A stretch of 64,000 nucleotides of DNA, from assembly GCA_032717465.1 (NCBI GenBank), contig CM064663.1, forward strand, positions 15,147,684-15,211,683, read 5' to 3'. The notes under the pieces are model-generated. The model was not told the origin of the DNA, did not search any database, and saw nothing but the letters and a program-made list of their open reading frames with translations. Source of the stretch: Coenobita brevimanus (Eukaryota > Arthropoda > Malacostraca > Decapoda > Coenobitidae). Below are positions 20,531 through 30,487 of the stretch, in pieces. Positions within the stretch are counted from its first letter, which is position 1. Every line of letters starts with the position of its first letter. Made by a program: the position numbers and the translations under genes.

Positions 20531-21130
20531 TTAAAATCATCATATGTCTTAGTTTGAAGGAGCTTATCTGATCCAAGCAAATCACCTGCTGGACATCTCT
20601 CTTGGTTAATCCATGAGAAAAATATTGTTATTTTCTCCTGTTCATGTGCTACATGGCTCGTAACAAATAGTTGTTCAGATTGGTTTATGAATGACATTAC
20701 ATTAAAGTGGTCTTTTCTGTGCCTGAGGATTTTGGGATGTTTTTATTCTTATGATAAACGTAAACATGAGGTGATGTTTGAATTGTGCCATTGCCTTCGT
20801 TATTCATTTGGTTGTTTGTTTTGTCAGGTTCACTTGAAGTTCTTTATTGTTGTCTGAAGGAATAGTGGAATATGTTTTACCTGACCTGTGAACTCTGTTA
20901 AGTAAATTTTCATAAATATGTCAGGCAGAGCTAAAGTCCTCACTTGCTACATCAGAGGGATTTTCCCAATGATCATCAGTGTCATCTAGAAATGAAGTAT
21001 TTGTTTCTTTGTCTTTACTTTATGGAGAATTTTGTATGTTTTGTTTGTTTTTCTTGTTCTCAACGGCAGTCACTGCTAACTGTATGTCCTCTGTCACTAA
21101 TACTGGTGGTGTCGACAATGTTCCCGTTAT

Positions 21131-21332
21131 ATCACTCAGCTAAAATAAACTCATTTTGCTAGGGTACGGTGTTAGGGAACACTTATTTCATGTATGTATT
21201 AACTGAATAGATGAATAAATGAGTAGTAATAAATGAAACATATTAAGTTTAGTATATAAATGTATATATATAAATAAGTAAAGGAAGTGACCGTACCTAA
21301 TTTAAAGCACTGGGAAGAATAAGTAAAAGCAT
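21131..21332 (-). promoter_or_regulatory. Element 2 leader, gag-proximal part
   Basis: AT-rich. The block 'tttaaagcactgggaagaa' matches 'tttagcactgagaagaaat' in element 1 (about 6834-6852). The leader is interrupted at 21,332 by element 3 and resumes at 28,939. Confidence 0.6.
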
Positions 21333-22111
21333 TGTTACGTCCTCACTGCCACAGGCTCCATCAGTAGTTCAGTATAGGAATGACGTTGCCCAGTCAGTTG
21401 TTCTTCCTATGGTCAGCCTTTAGGTATGTAGTACACAAGATCACCTGAGGCGAAAATAAACATTGGCTTCTTAAAATTCAGTCTTTATTTTCCAAATAAT
21501 TCCACTTAATGCTTTCCAACTTCACAGTTCTCACAAGCACTGGAGCTATACACACTTTACTAACTGCTATTACACTTAATGTTTAACAACACTTCACAGC
21601 TATTACACTATATGCTTGACACTTTACTGTTTTCTCAAGTACCAATGATATGCAAACTTCAATAACCCGTCACTGTTTGCCACTGTTTTCACAAGTACCA
21701 AAAATAAACAATCTTCACTGACACTGCACTACACCAAAACCAACTGCACTTCACTCAAACTGACTTGGCACCCGACTGAACCTGCACTAGCCTCCCCCCC
21801 ACTTTATATAAGCTTGCATTTTACTAGAAACGTCTGCATTCTATGAGAACAATTGTTGCCTATTCCGAGACAACCATGCCAAATCTTTCCTAGGTTACGT
21901 AACACTAAATCATTTACCATACGAACTTAAATTACATAATTTAACAAGCAATCACGTAAATAAATCATTATACAGAAAAAGCGTACAAAAATTAATGCAT
22001 GACATACGAAATAACTACACTCACAAAACAGCAGGGTAACTGACAACTCTGACTCGGACCGGACCCAGCGTACCGTAAACGCTGGGAAATATCGAGATGC
22101 TTCTCGAACAC

Positions 22112-23122
22112 TCTATCTATCTATCTATCTATCTATTGCCAGACGCCTCAATCCCGTTTGGGGTGGCCACAAACAAATCGCCTCCAAGTCGCCCTGTCCT
22201 CCGCCATTTCACTGTCCTGCTCCCAACTCACACCCCACTCTCTCATATACCTCTCCACCCCATCCCTCCATCTCATCCTCGGCCTCCCACTCCCTCTTCC
22301 CCCCTCCACCTCACTCACATACACTCTCTTCATCAGTCTTTCACCCTCCATCCTCTCCACATGGCCAAACCAACTCAGTGTGTTCCTCATAACGCTTCCT
22401 ATCACATCCACATCCACACCACAACACTCCTTTATATCCTCATTCGTCAGCCTGTCTCTCCATGTGACTCCACAGGTTCCTCTTAAATAACTCATTTCCA
22501 CTGCTCTCACTCTTGACTTGTGTCCTTCCAACAACGTCCAAGCTTCACTTCCATACGTTAGAGTTGGTATCACAATACTGTCATGTAGTAACTTTTTCAC
22601 TTCCATGCTCACTTCCCTGTTCCTTATCACTGCTTTCAAAGAACCAGCAACCTTTCTTCCCTGCTGTACCCTTTCAAGCACTTCACCCTCCAAACCTCCA
22701 TCCTTACTCATCACACTACCCGAGTACTTAAACGTACTCACATTTTCCAATTCCTCACCATCCAACCTCGCTGTACATTCACTGACTTCACCTCTCTCAA
22801 AGACCATCACTTTACTCTTCCCTACATTCATCGTTAGATTCCGTTTCTTACACACTCTCTCAAACTCATCCACCAAGCCTTGCAGCTCCCCTTCGCCTTC
22901 ACTCAACAACACAGTATCATCTGCAAACAACAGTACAGGCAGTTTCCAAACACTATCCTCTCTCACCAGGGCCACTCCAATATCCACTACCCTACCTTGT
23001 ACCTCTTTTATTACCCCATCCATGTACAGATTGAACAACCATGGAGACATGACACATCCCTGTTTCAACCCAACTTTCAAAGAGAATAATTCACTTAGTT
23101 CACCATCCACACGCACTGCAGC
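22112..23122 (-). mobile_element. LINE family A copy inserted in the element 3 LTR
   Basis: It is 1011 bp, 5'-truncated, with the 3' end (ggcgtctggcaa on the minus strand) followed by (TAGA)n (plus 22112-22136). It is flanked by a 12-bp duplication of LTR sequence with one mismatch (cttctcgaacac 22100-22111, cttctcgcacac 23123-23134). The intact LTR at 28.9 kb shows the empty site. Confidence 0.88.
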
Positions 23123-23134
23123 CTTCTCGCACAC
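22148..23134 (-). CDS. RTE-like LINE reverse transcriptase, 5'-truncated (328 aa)
   Basis: An uninterrupted frame encodes the RT palm from KQGCVMSPWLFNLYMD through the catalytic FADDTVL. The thumb and C-terminal region follow with YGSEAWTL, WFGHVERM and GRPRMRWRDGVE, ending CGHPKRD. These C-terminal motifs are typical of RTE-type and related non-LTR elements. The endonuclease and RT fingers are missing through 5' truncation. The first residues derive from LTR sequence, so the start is artificial. It is a well-preserved frame and suggests a recent insertion. Confidence 0.8.
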   Translation of the reverse strand: MCEKAAVRVDGELSELFSLKVGLKQGCVMSPWLFNLYMDGVIKEVQGRVVDIGVALVREDSVWKLPVLLFADDTVLLSEGEGELQGLVDEFERVCKKRNLTMNVGKSKVMVFERGEVSECTARLDGEELENVSTFKYSGSVMSKDGGLEGEVLERVQQGRKVAGSLKAVIRNREVSMEVKKLLHDSIVIPTLTYGSEAWTLLEGHKSRVRAVEMSYLRGTCGVTWRDRLTNEDIKECCGVDVDVIGSVMRNTLSWFGHVERMEGERLMKRVYVSEVEGGRGSGRPRMRWRDGVERYMREWGVSWEQDSEMAEDRATWRRFVCGHPKRD

Positions 23135-23161
23135 CTAACTGGCAAATCTCGCTTCTTAACA

Positions 23162-25223
23162 CTACCCCCTCTCTAGTTCTTTGTCGTTCCGACAAAACTA
23201 CACAGTATACTGTATACAGACACAAACCTTAATCTTAATGGAACATCTAACTGTGATGCCCGATCCCTTTTGATGGAAGTTATTGTTTGAGGCTGACTTA
23301 CCACGAGCACCACAATTGCATCCCTAGGGTTCGTTCGACCCTTATCCTGATATTGTTGGACTAACTGTGGAATCGGTTGGGATCCGAGATTATTCAAAAA
23401 TTAATTTAATTCTCTCTATCAAAGATCACACACAAGGAAAATTGGCCTTTCTGAATAATTACTAATAGGAAAGAAATTTGGTAGCTTGATCGTGAGTAGG
23501 TAACAATAAGAGAATTTTTAGGTAGCGTAACAATAACAAATTTGGGTAGCGTGACAATGCAATAACAGAACTTTATACGCCCAAAACCGATTCAGCACAG
23601 GGGTCGAAAACAATTCCCACCAAGGCACGAGGGTTATGAGAAGTTATACAGGATTTGAGAGATATAAGAGAGGAATGACAGTGAAACTCAATAAACTTTT
23701 CAAAATTCTGAATTTACTAATATCTCTCCTTTCTTTAAATCACATTACATTATACTATTCAATTTAATAATAAATGACAACTTAAATTGATTTTTTCTCT
23801 AAGAAATGAAACTTTACTTTTTGATAGAACTCTAGATTTTTCAATCATTTAACATTTTATTTATTCACAGTACACAGAATTTTCTCCACAACGAATTTTA
23901 TACAGGGACATATACCTCAGTTAGCCAACAAATGTTATCACTCTTTAGATCTCGCTTCTCCTAAACATCAGTAAAACTTAACATCCTGGAACATTACACT
24001 TGAAATTCTTCACTCCTGAATGAATTATCAGGTGCTGAGTGAGATTACGCTTCCTACCAAACAGTTCGCCACATTCAGTACACTCGTGGGCATATAGGGC
24101 TTTCTCCGAGCACATCAGGCGAGGGAGTTTGCCTTGGGGACTTAGGGTGCTCTCCGAGCTCACCCGGCGCGGGAGAACTCTAGGCCGTGCCCAGAAGAAA
24201 CGTTTCACCAGACTACATCGATACACTATACTGTATACCAAAAGAAAAATCACGACTACTCTCCTTTCACAAGATAAATTCACTAAACAATTACATAATC
24301 AAAAGAACTAATCACTATTTTGTGTAAATGGTGAGTGCACAATGTAAATCCTAACGAACTTTGCTAGGGCAGTTACAATATGGCGGTTAGAGGGAGTTTT
24401 TGAGGTGGCGTTTTCACAGCATCTGTACGTGGCACGGAGACAAAACTGAGAGTCAGTCTCACTACAGCTTAGGTTACAACGGCACACATAATATCACTGA
24501 ACACTCACAATGCCAGTGTGAACAAGGGGGAAGGGAAGAAAACAGAGTAATGAAACTCACCTGTACGTGGCACGGAGACAAAACTAAGAGTGAGTCTCAC
24601 CACAACTACGTGGGAAACTAAGCGACTTGGATGACGTGTAGGGTACTTTTGCTTTACCCCATATGAGGGTCACAATTCTAAACTTCTGATTCTGAACGGA
24701 TGCAGATATTAATTTTCTTTACTCTCAATCTGACAGGGAAAATTTAGTTATTCTAATTATCCCACACAAAGAGTCGTAAATTGAATCAACAGCGGTCGCT
24801 AGCATCCTCTCGGCGGAGGAATACATTACCCAACTATTACGTCATGTCCTCAGGTACTAGCTAACTAAAATTTTTAACGGCTTCCTCCCTCTATACGATA
24901 TTATTTCTTCTATAAGCATGTTAATCGACAACATTATGACTTTACTATGATTGTATCAGATTTGATTTACTAGAAAACGAGTACAGAGAAAACGCCACTC
25001 AAATACCCCAAATATGCCTCCAGCAAAGCTTCACCTACAACATGTACAAATATTCTTAAGGACTAGCACAGCATAAATGAGATTTATGATCTTACAGCTA
25101 CAGAAATAATAATAAAAAGAACATGTATTAACTACTAGGTACAAGCATGTTTCTATACCTTAAGCCTAGAATGGATTAGGGTAAACACTTACAAATGTAT
25201 AGCTTACATACTAAAGCCTTAAC
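23162..25223 (-). other. Element 3 3' region between pol and 3' LTR, about 2 kb
   Basis: It is AT-rich and unusually long for a Gypsy element without env. It includes a C2H2 zinc-finger fragment (23978-24283) and a pair of direct repeats of about 50 bp (24417-24475 and 24557-24612, core ctgtacgtggcacggagac). The rest shows no gene. Confidence 0.55.
23978..24283 (-). pseudogene. C2H2 zinc-finger fragment in element 3
   Basis: The frame ends with one complete C2H2 finger (HECTECGELFGRKRNLTQHLIIH), a Kruppel-like linker (SGVKNFKC) and the first half of a second finger (CNVPGC) that stops at TAA. The first 50 residues are not recognisable. Zinc fingers of this type are host transcription-factor domains and are not a standard part of Gypsy elements. 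Either element 3 picked up a host exon, or this is an accessory reading frame of the lineage. It is too short to bind DNA alone. Confidence 0.5.
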
Positions 25224-26742
25224 TTACATGACTTTCTCATGTGTTGGCTCTTGTGGCATTACATAACTATACACAAAATAATCCTTCAACATATCAGGTC
25301 TTCTTCTATGTCGCTTTTGATGATGTCCTTGCTCCTCAACACAGTTCACTCCTCCAGGAAGGTTTTGGTCCTCTTCTTGATTCGCGTCTCCTCTTGGAAA
25401 ACTGTCACCATCCTGTTGCACTTCAGCTCCTTGGTCCTCCTCAAAATCCTTGGCCGCGGGTGAGCACAATTCCTCGGAGACGTCCCAGTTGTACTGTCCT
25501 GGCCCATGGTACTGCCACAGACGGTTCACGTGTACCATCTTTGGGTGAGACTTCCTGCCTCCCCAAATCCGATATGTTACATCTGATAGGCGGTCCAACA
25601 CAGTGTAAGGCCTGTCCCATGGGCTTTGCAGCTTCAGTGACTGTTCCTTCTTATGCTGAGGATCGTATAACCAAACTTGGTTACCATCCTTGAAGCTCAC
25701 CTCACTTACCTTGGCATCACACTTGCACTTCATCACCTCTCCTGATAACTTGAGGGCTCCTCGCACTTGATGATGTACCTCAGCCACCCTTTCCTGAAGG
25801 TGCTTCGCATAGCTGGTGGTGTCTGTAGGCAGCTCTTCACCAGGTGGTCTTCCCATTAACAAGTCAACGGGTAAACATAACTTGTGGCCCAACATCAGTT
25901 TTGCAGAGGTGTAGCTGGTTGACTCATGGGATGCAGACCGATATGCCATCCACATTATTTCTGGTCCCATTCCATTTGTCCATCAACACAGTACTTGGGC
26001 AGTTCTTGTCCCAGGGTCCAGTTGAATTTTTCCACCATCCCATCCGATTATGGTCTTAGGGGGGTCATCCTGGTCTTCTTGATCCCCAATAACTTGCAGC
26101 ATTCGCGGAACACAGCAGACTCGAAGTTTCTACCCAGGTCTGAATGTAGCTCTTGTGACATCCCAAAACGACAGAAAAACTAATCAACCGACACCTGTGC
26201 AACAGTCGCAGTCTCTTGGTCAGGAATAGCACAGGCTTCTGACCACTTTGTGAAGTAGTCCATGGCAACACATATATACCAGTTTCCTCTCTCAGTGAGT
26301 GGCAAAGGTCCAGCAATGTCCATCGCGACTCTTTCCATCGGTGCACCCACTTGGTACAGCTGGAGAGGGGCGCAACCACATTTCTTGGGACCATCTTCTT
26401 GGGACAGCACACATCACAGGCCCGACACCACCCTTCAACATCCTGAAGCATGCCAATCCAGTAGAACCTCTGTCGTAGCTGGCTTAGGGTTTTCTTCACT
26501 CCCAAGTGCCCACTAGTGATCTGGTTATGGGACTCATCCAGGATCTCGGACCTCATCTTCTTTGGAACCACCAGTTGCCAATACTTGCTGCGGCCATCAT
26601 GTGTCTCCCACTGATGCTCCAGTAGTCCGTTGATCAAATGAAGAGGGTCCGACTGACTCCAGTAAATCTTGGTCTCAGGGCTTAACCTGGGAACTTCTTC
26701 CCAAGATGGTCGCATTGTACTCCGCTGTAGCCACTCTAGCAC
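25224..26742 (-). pseudogene. pol: Integrase of element 3 (frameshifted, one stop)
   Basis: Three overlapping pieces are present. 26350-26742 holds the zinc finger (HLGVKKTLSQLRQRFYWIG and WCRACDVC). 25971-26410 holds the core, with the first Asp in VAMDIAGPLPL, the second in HSDLGRNFES and Glu in GMVEKFN, with an in-frame stop near 26050. 25224-25970 holds the C-terminal domain (DQVWLYDP-like, then HPKMVHVNRLWQYHGPGQYNWD). The C-terminal tail is acidic, then basic. Frameshifts near 26400 and 26160 inactivate it. Its order after gag shows that RT and RNase H were deleted. Confidence 0.75.
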
Positions 26743-27049
26743 TGTTGTAAATCTCCTTCATCCATATGCATCCTCTTCAGGTCTTCATCTGACGCTGGCC
26801 CTGTCATAACAGTACGGTGGCATTTCATCCTATGATTCCCATGCCTACAACACTCCTTGCCATCTGTTCTGTCTTCTCACACACTATTCATCAAGGTACG
26901 TGTGCATTTCCCTAGTGGTGGGGCTTCTTGGGAAAAACTGGCTGGTTTTTGCCTCTCATCACCAGCCTTCACTAGGGACTGATAACTGTTCCTGTCCATC
27001 ACTGACATCTGACCAAGAACTTCCATTGCAGCACCCTTTAGGCAAGTAA
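26743..27049 (-). other. Gag C-terminus and deletion junction of element 3
   Basis: In a shifted frame the end of gag is still readable (LKGAAMEVLGQMSVMDRNSYQSL). It then passes without protease, RT or RNase H into the linker before the integrase. Roughly 2.5 kb of pol must be missing around 26,760-26,900. Confidence 0.6.
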
Positions 27050-28058
27050 CTACACTGCCCTCTGCCTATCATCCCAGCCATTCTGATCCACAAGTAACTC
27101 AAACTGTGCACGGTAAGCTTCCCAAGATACTCTACCATCAAATTCCTGAGGTTTCTTTTTAATTGGACCCCCATTATAGCCACGTACTTCACTGGTTTGG
27201 GGCCTAAAAACTGGGACATCATAATTAAGACCAGGACTTAAACCTTCTGCATTCTGATTATTCAACCCTCTAATGCTACCTTTAGATGCCTGCGATCCGT
27301 CAAGATTCACCATACGCTGTCCATTCCTTTTATATGCTCCCTGTACACTAACCTGAGGCTCAGCAGCGCAATATTTCTCTCCTGCCTCAGTTTTCTCACT
27401 AATTATCTTAACATGGTCAACTACATGCTTATGCTGGCTATCTACATGCTGTCTGTCCTCCATCACAATCCCCTCACTAATCTTCAGCTGGTTGTCCACA
27501 TGCTGTTTGCACTCCGTTAGTATTTCCTCACTAACTGTCTTCAACTGTTTGTCTACGTGCTGTTTACACTGTATCACATTATTGCTTACCTCATACTTCT
27601 GCTGCTGTAGCTCAGCATATACCACCTCCTTCAATTGTTCCTGTTCTTCCCCCATTTCCCCCATGACAGCATCCAGCTGTCCTTGCATCTTCAATTGTAA
27701 TTCCCTCTGTTGCTCCTGTAGTGCCTTCTGAAGCTGTTCATAACGTTTTTTCTCTTCTTCGTTCTGTGCCTGCAATTGTTCTTTGATGTCTTTCTTCTGT
27801 GGCTGTAATTGTTCTTCAAGCTTTTTCTGTCCTTCGTTCTGTGCTTGTAGTTGGACACTTTGTTCTTGTAATAGTTCTTGGAGTTTTTTCACTTTATGCT
27901 TTTAATTGTTCTTTGTGCTCTTCACGTTGTGCGTCTAGTTTTTCACTCTGTGCTTGCATTTGGAAACTCTGTGCTTGTATTAGCTTCACAATTGTTGCCA
28001 AGGAAATTTGCTCCTCCTGCCCAGCTCGAGATCTTGTCTTCACACCTTCTGCTTTCAT
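27050..28058 (-). pseudogene. gag: gag of element 3, coiled-coil rich, one frameshift
   Basis: The start is ATG 28058, only 54 bp from the LTR. The frame to 27894 (MKAEGVKTRSRAGQEEQISLA..) stops and continues in another frame at 27892-27050. Residues 1-130 of the second frame are Gln/Glu/Lys-rich heptads, a long coiled coil. They are followed by repeats of the type CKQHVDxQLK and then the Gypsy Gag capsid motif FDGRVSWEAYRAQFELL. Confidence 0.75.
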
Positions 28059-28111
28059 GTCGAAGGTTAGACTCACTGCAGCCCTAAATAATCCCACACT
28101 CCTGACACCAG
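28059..28111 (-). promoter_or_regulatory. Primer-binding site region of element 3
   Basis: Directly after the 5' LTR, the minus strand reads C then TGGTGTCAGGAGTGTGGGA. This resembles the TGGTGTCAGAAGTGGGA primer sites seen in many Gypsy elements. Confidence 0.6.
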
Positions 28112-28938
28112 TGTTACGTCCACACCCCACACTGCCACAGGCTCCAACAGCAGTAGTTCAGTATAGGAATGGTGTTGCCCAGTGAGTTGTTCTTTCTATG
28201 GTCAGCCTTTACGTGTGCAGTACACAAGATCAGCTGAGGCGAAAATAAACACTGGCTTCTTAAAATTCACTGTCTTTATTTTCCAAATAATTCTACTTAA
28301 TGCTATCCACCTTCACTCTTCTCACAAGCACTGGAGTTATACACACTTTACTAACTGCTATTACACTTAATGTTTAACAACACTTCACAGTTATTACACT
28401 TAATGCTTGACACTTCACTGTTTTCTTAAGTACCAGTGATATACAAACTTCAATAACCCGTCACTGTTTGCCACTGTTTTAACAAGTACCAAAAATAAAC
28501 AATCTTCACTGACACTGCACTGACACTGCACTACACCAAAACCGACTGCACTTCACTCAAACTGACTTGACACCCGACTGAACCTGCCATAGCCTCTCCC
28601 CAACTTTATATAAGCTTGCATTTTACTAGAAACTTCTACATTCTAAGAGAATAACGGCTGTCAATTCAGAAACAACCAAAACATGCCAAAGCTTTCCTAG
28701 ATTACATAACACTAAATCATTTACCATACGAACTTAAATTACATAATTTAACAAGTAGTCACAAATAATTATAGAGAAAAAGAGCTCAAAAATTAATGCA
28801 TAACTTACGAAATAATTACACACACAAACAGCAGGCTAGCTGGAAACTCTGACTCGTACCGGACCCAGCCTACCATAAACACTGGGAAATATCGAGATGC
28901 TTCTCGAACACCTAACTGGCAAATCTCGCATCTTAACA
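28112..28938 (-). repeat. 5' LTR of element 3 (827 bp)
   Basis: TGTTACGTCC to TCTTAACA. It is uninterrupted and shows the site into which LINE A inserted in the other LTR. Confidence 0.88.
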
Positions 28939-29503
28939 GTAAAATCTCCCACCTGAAAGGCAGATGATGTCAGTCTCGGAGACTCAGAGATGTGTTGATG
29001 GAAGATGTCACTCTCTGAAACTCAGGGCTGTGTTGATAGACGATATCACCCCCGTAAACTCCAGGGTTTGGTTATATATCAGGGTTGATTGAAGTGCGGA
29101 ATAGCCTCAGTCCTACTCGAACCTCACCATACAACGTCGAATTCTCACTCAATAACTGTTGAGAATAAATGAGTATGAGTAGGAATGTGTGAGTAAAGAT
29201 GAGTAACAAGTAGTCGGTGAGAGGTGCATGGTGTTTTTTGCTTGGGTTGTACGACCTCTTCACCTCTATGTCAGTGTGGTGATGAAACAGACAGAGAAGC
29301 GGGTTGGTCAGAATAGTGGGGTCAGGTGGTTGTGAGTCGTTTCTCACTCTTCATTTGCTTGTTTTGTTTTTCTTTCTCAATGTATTCTTGGTCCTTTCTT
29401 CTTGTGCTTTACTCGTTGTGGGAGTATACTCGCTTGTGGTTACTTGACTGAAGAAGTTTTGGCTCGTAGACGTTGACGCGTACATTCATGCCACCAAAAA
29501 TAA
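28939..29503 (-). promoter_or_regulatory. Element 2 leader, LTR-proximal part, with GAGT array and PBS
   Basis: It is homologous to 6880-7746 of element 1. GAGT motifs cluster at 29161-29225. The PBS candidate TGGTGGCATGAATG (minus strand, plus 29481-29494) differs from that of elements 1 and 4. Confidence 0.6.
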
Positions 29504-30038
29504 TGTCCATCTTGTGACTGATTATATAGTAGTCGTAGCCGAAATCTAGTAAATAGTGAGTAGATATGTGGGGAAACAACTTCAGTTCCCTCGTAGTCAA
29601 TGACAGAAGTTAAAAATGGATACTGGGTCTTGACTGTAGTTTATTATTTTCAAGAGTAAAGCTCAAGTTGAGCACGGTGTGTAACACAAGAGGATTTATA
29701 TGCTAACAAACTTCTTGCTAGACCCCTCTTCCCTTCTCTCTCTCTCTACAACCTCTCGCCCCTGTCACTAGCCTCCTTCTGCCAGTCTAATTCCTCCTTT
29801 CTTGTCTAGGAGGGCTTGTGTCACGTGTACTGGACATGTGTGAAAGTTTCTAGAAGCCTGTGTGTCTGTGTGTATGTAGCATTTCCGGTGACACACTGCA
29901 CATCTGGCATTCCTTTACTGAAATCTGCAAACACATTTCCTTTCCCACACCTGGCTTGACTATCATGTTACCTTTAAGACTACACATTTATGTTGCTATC
30001 TATTATGAGGTATATTATGATAATGTAGATTCCTAACA
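29504..30038 (-). repeat. 5' LTR of element 2 (535 bp)
   Basis: TGTCCATCTTG to ATTCCTAACA, the same length as its partner at 12467-13001. It is followed by the ATTT duplication. Confidence 0.88.
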
Positions 30039-30042
30039 ATTT
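30039..30042. repeat. Target site duplication ATTT, right copy
   Basis: It matches 12463-12466. Confidence 0.75.
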
Positions 30043-30487
30043 CATTCCATCCATTCATCTGATCCTTTTCTGTTCATCAGAACTGTACAATCCTGGGGTT
30101 GGGATACTCAGTCCCGACATTTAAGGTGAGATTTCATTCCTGAACCTTGAAAACTATTGGTCTTTATTTTTCGGGAGGGGGGGAGGTGGAGGGTCAAGGA
30201 TTAAGGTTGTGCTTCCTCCTCAAGCCTAAATGTTATCGTGTCAAATACCTAATTTACCCTGTATGCAGATCCATCCAAAGTCTATTCTTTTATCTGAAAA
30301 ACACTGCACATTTCTAACAGGACAATTAGTGTCGGCGGCTGTGCCTCTTCACTTGAAAGTCTAAGTACAAACCAGTGGTTCAGTCTAAAGTCTTTTGCAT
30401 TTCCTCGTCGGCACACATTGTTTCACTTTATATATCAAAACGTGAATACATTTCTAATGAGTAGTTGAAACTGAGCACACGCTCCCT
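30043..30487. other. Flank of element 2, no gene seen
   Basis: Non-coding. A G-rich tract lies at 30170-30190. No repeat was recognised. Confidence 0.4.

Larger units (their letters stand above)
19010..21130 (-). pseudogene. gag: gag pseudogene of element 2, split by a piggyBac-like insertion
   Basis: The N-terminal part is 20531-21130, the C-terminal part 19240-19850 and the zinc-knuckle region 19130-19235 (CYYCANPGHTKNEC). The two halves meet at a TTAA, where 679 bp of foreign DNA sits. The position of the element 1 start codon reads ATA here. Unlike element 1 there is no stop before the knuckles, but other frameshifts occur. Confidence 0.8.
21333..23161 (-). repeat. 3' LTR of element 3, split by LINE A
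   Basis: 21333-22111 plus 23135-23161 align with 28112-28938. It starts TGTTACGTCC and ends TCTTAACA. The inner flank carries a purine-rich tract on the minus strand (AGAGAGGGGGTAG, 23163-23175), which suits a polypurine tract. Confidence 0.85.
21333..28938 (-). mobile_element. Element 3: second Gypsy lineage, inserted in the element 2 leader
   Basis: The two LTRs (21333-23161 including a LINE; 28112-28938) have TG..CA ends. GTAAAA is duplicated around it (21323-21328 and 28939-28944), with four extra bases (gcat) on the left. On the minus strand the order is 5' LTR, PBS, gag with a long coiled coil, a large deletion, integrase, a 2-kb 3' region and 3' LTR. RT and RNase H are absent. It is unrelated by eye to elements 1 and 2. 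Confidence 0.85.
12467..30038 (-). mobile_element. Element 2: env-bearing Gypsy element, full length but nested and decayed
   Basis: It is bounded by two LTRs of 535 bp and by the 4-bp direct repeat ATTT (12463-12466 and 30039-30042), the hallmark of one integration event. On the minus strand the order is LTR 30038-29504, leader (29503-28939 and 21332-21131), gag (about 21130-19010), pol (about 19010-15300), env (15186-13455) and LTR 13001-12467. It is interrupted by element 3 in the leader and by a TTAA insertion in gag. Without these it would be roughly 9.3 kb. gag, pol and env all carry stops or frameshifts. Confidence 0.88.

Noticed and set aside
22097..23138. Plus-strand frames up to 206 residues
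   Set aside because: They are antisense to the LINE A reverse transcriptase, which has clear RT motifs.
27492..28185. Cys/Ser/Phe-rich plus-strand frames
   Set aside because: They are antisense to the coiled-coil gag of element 3.
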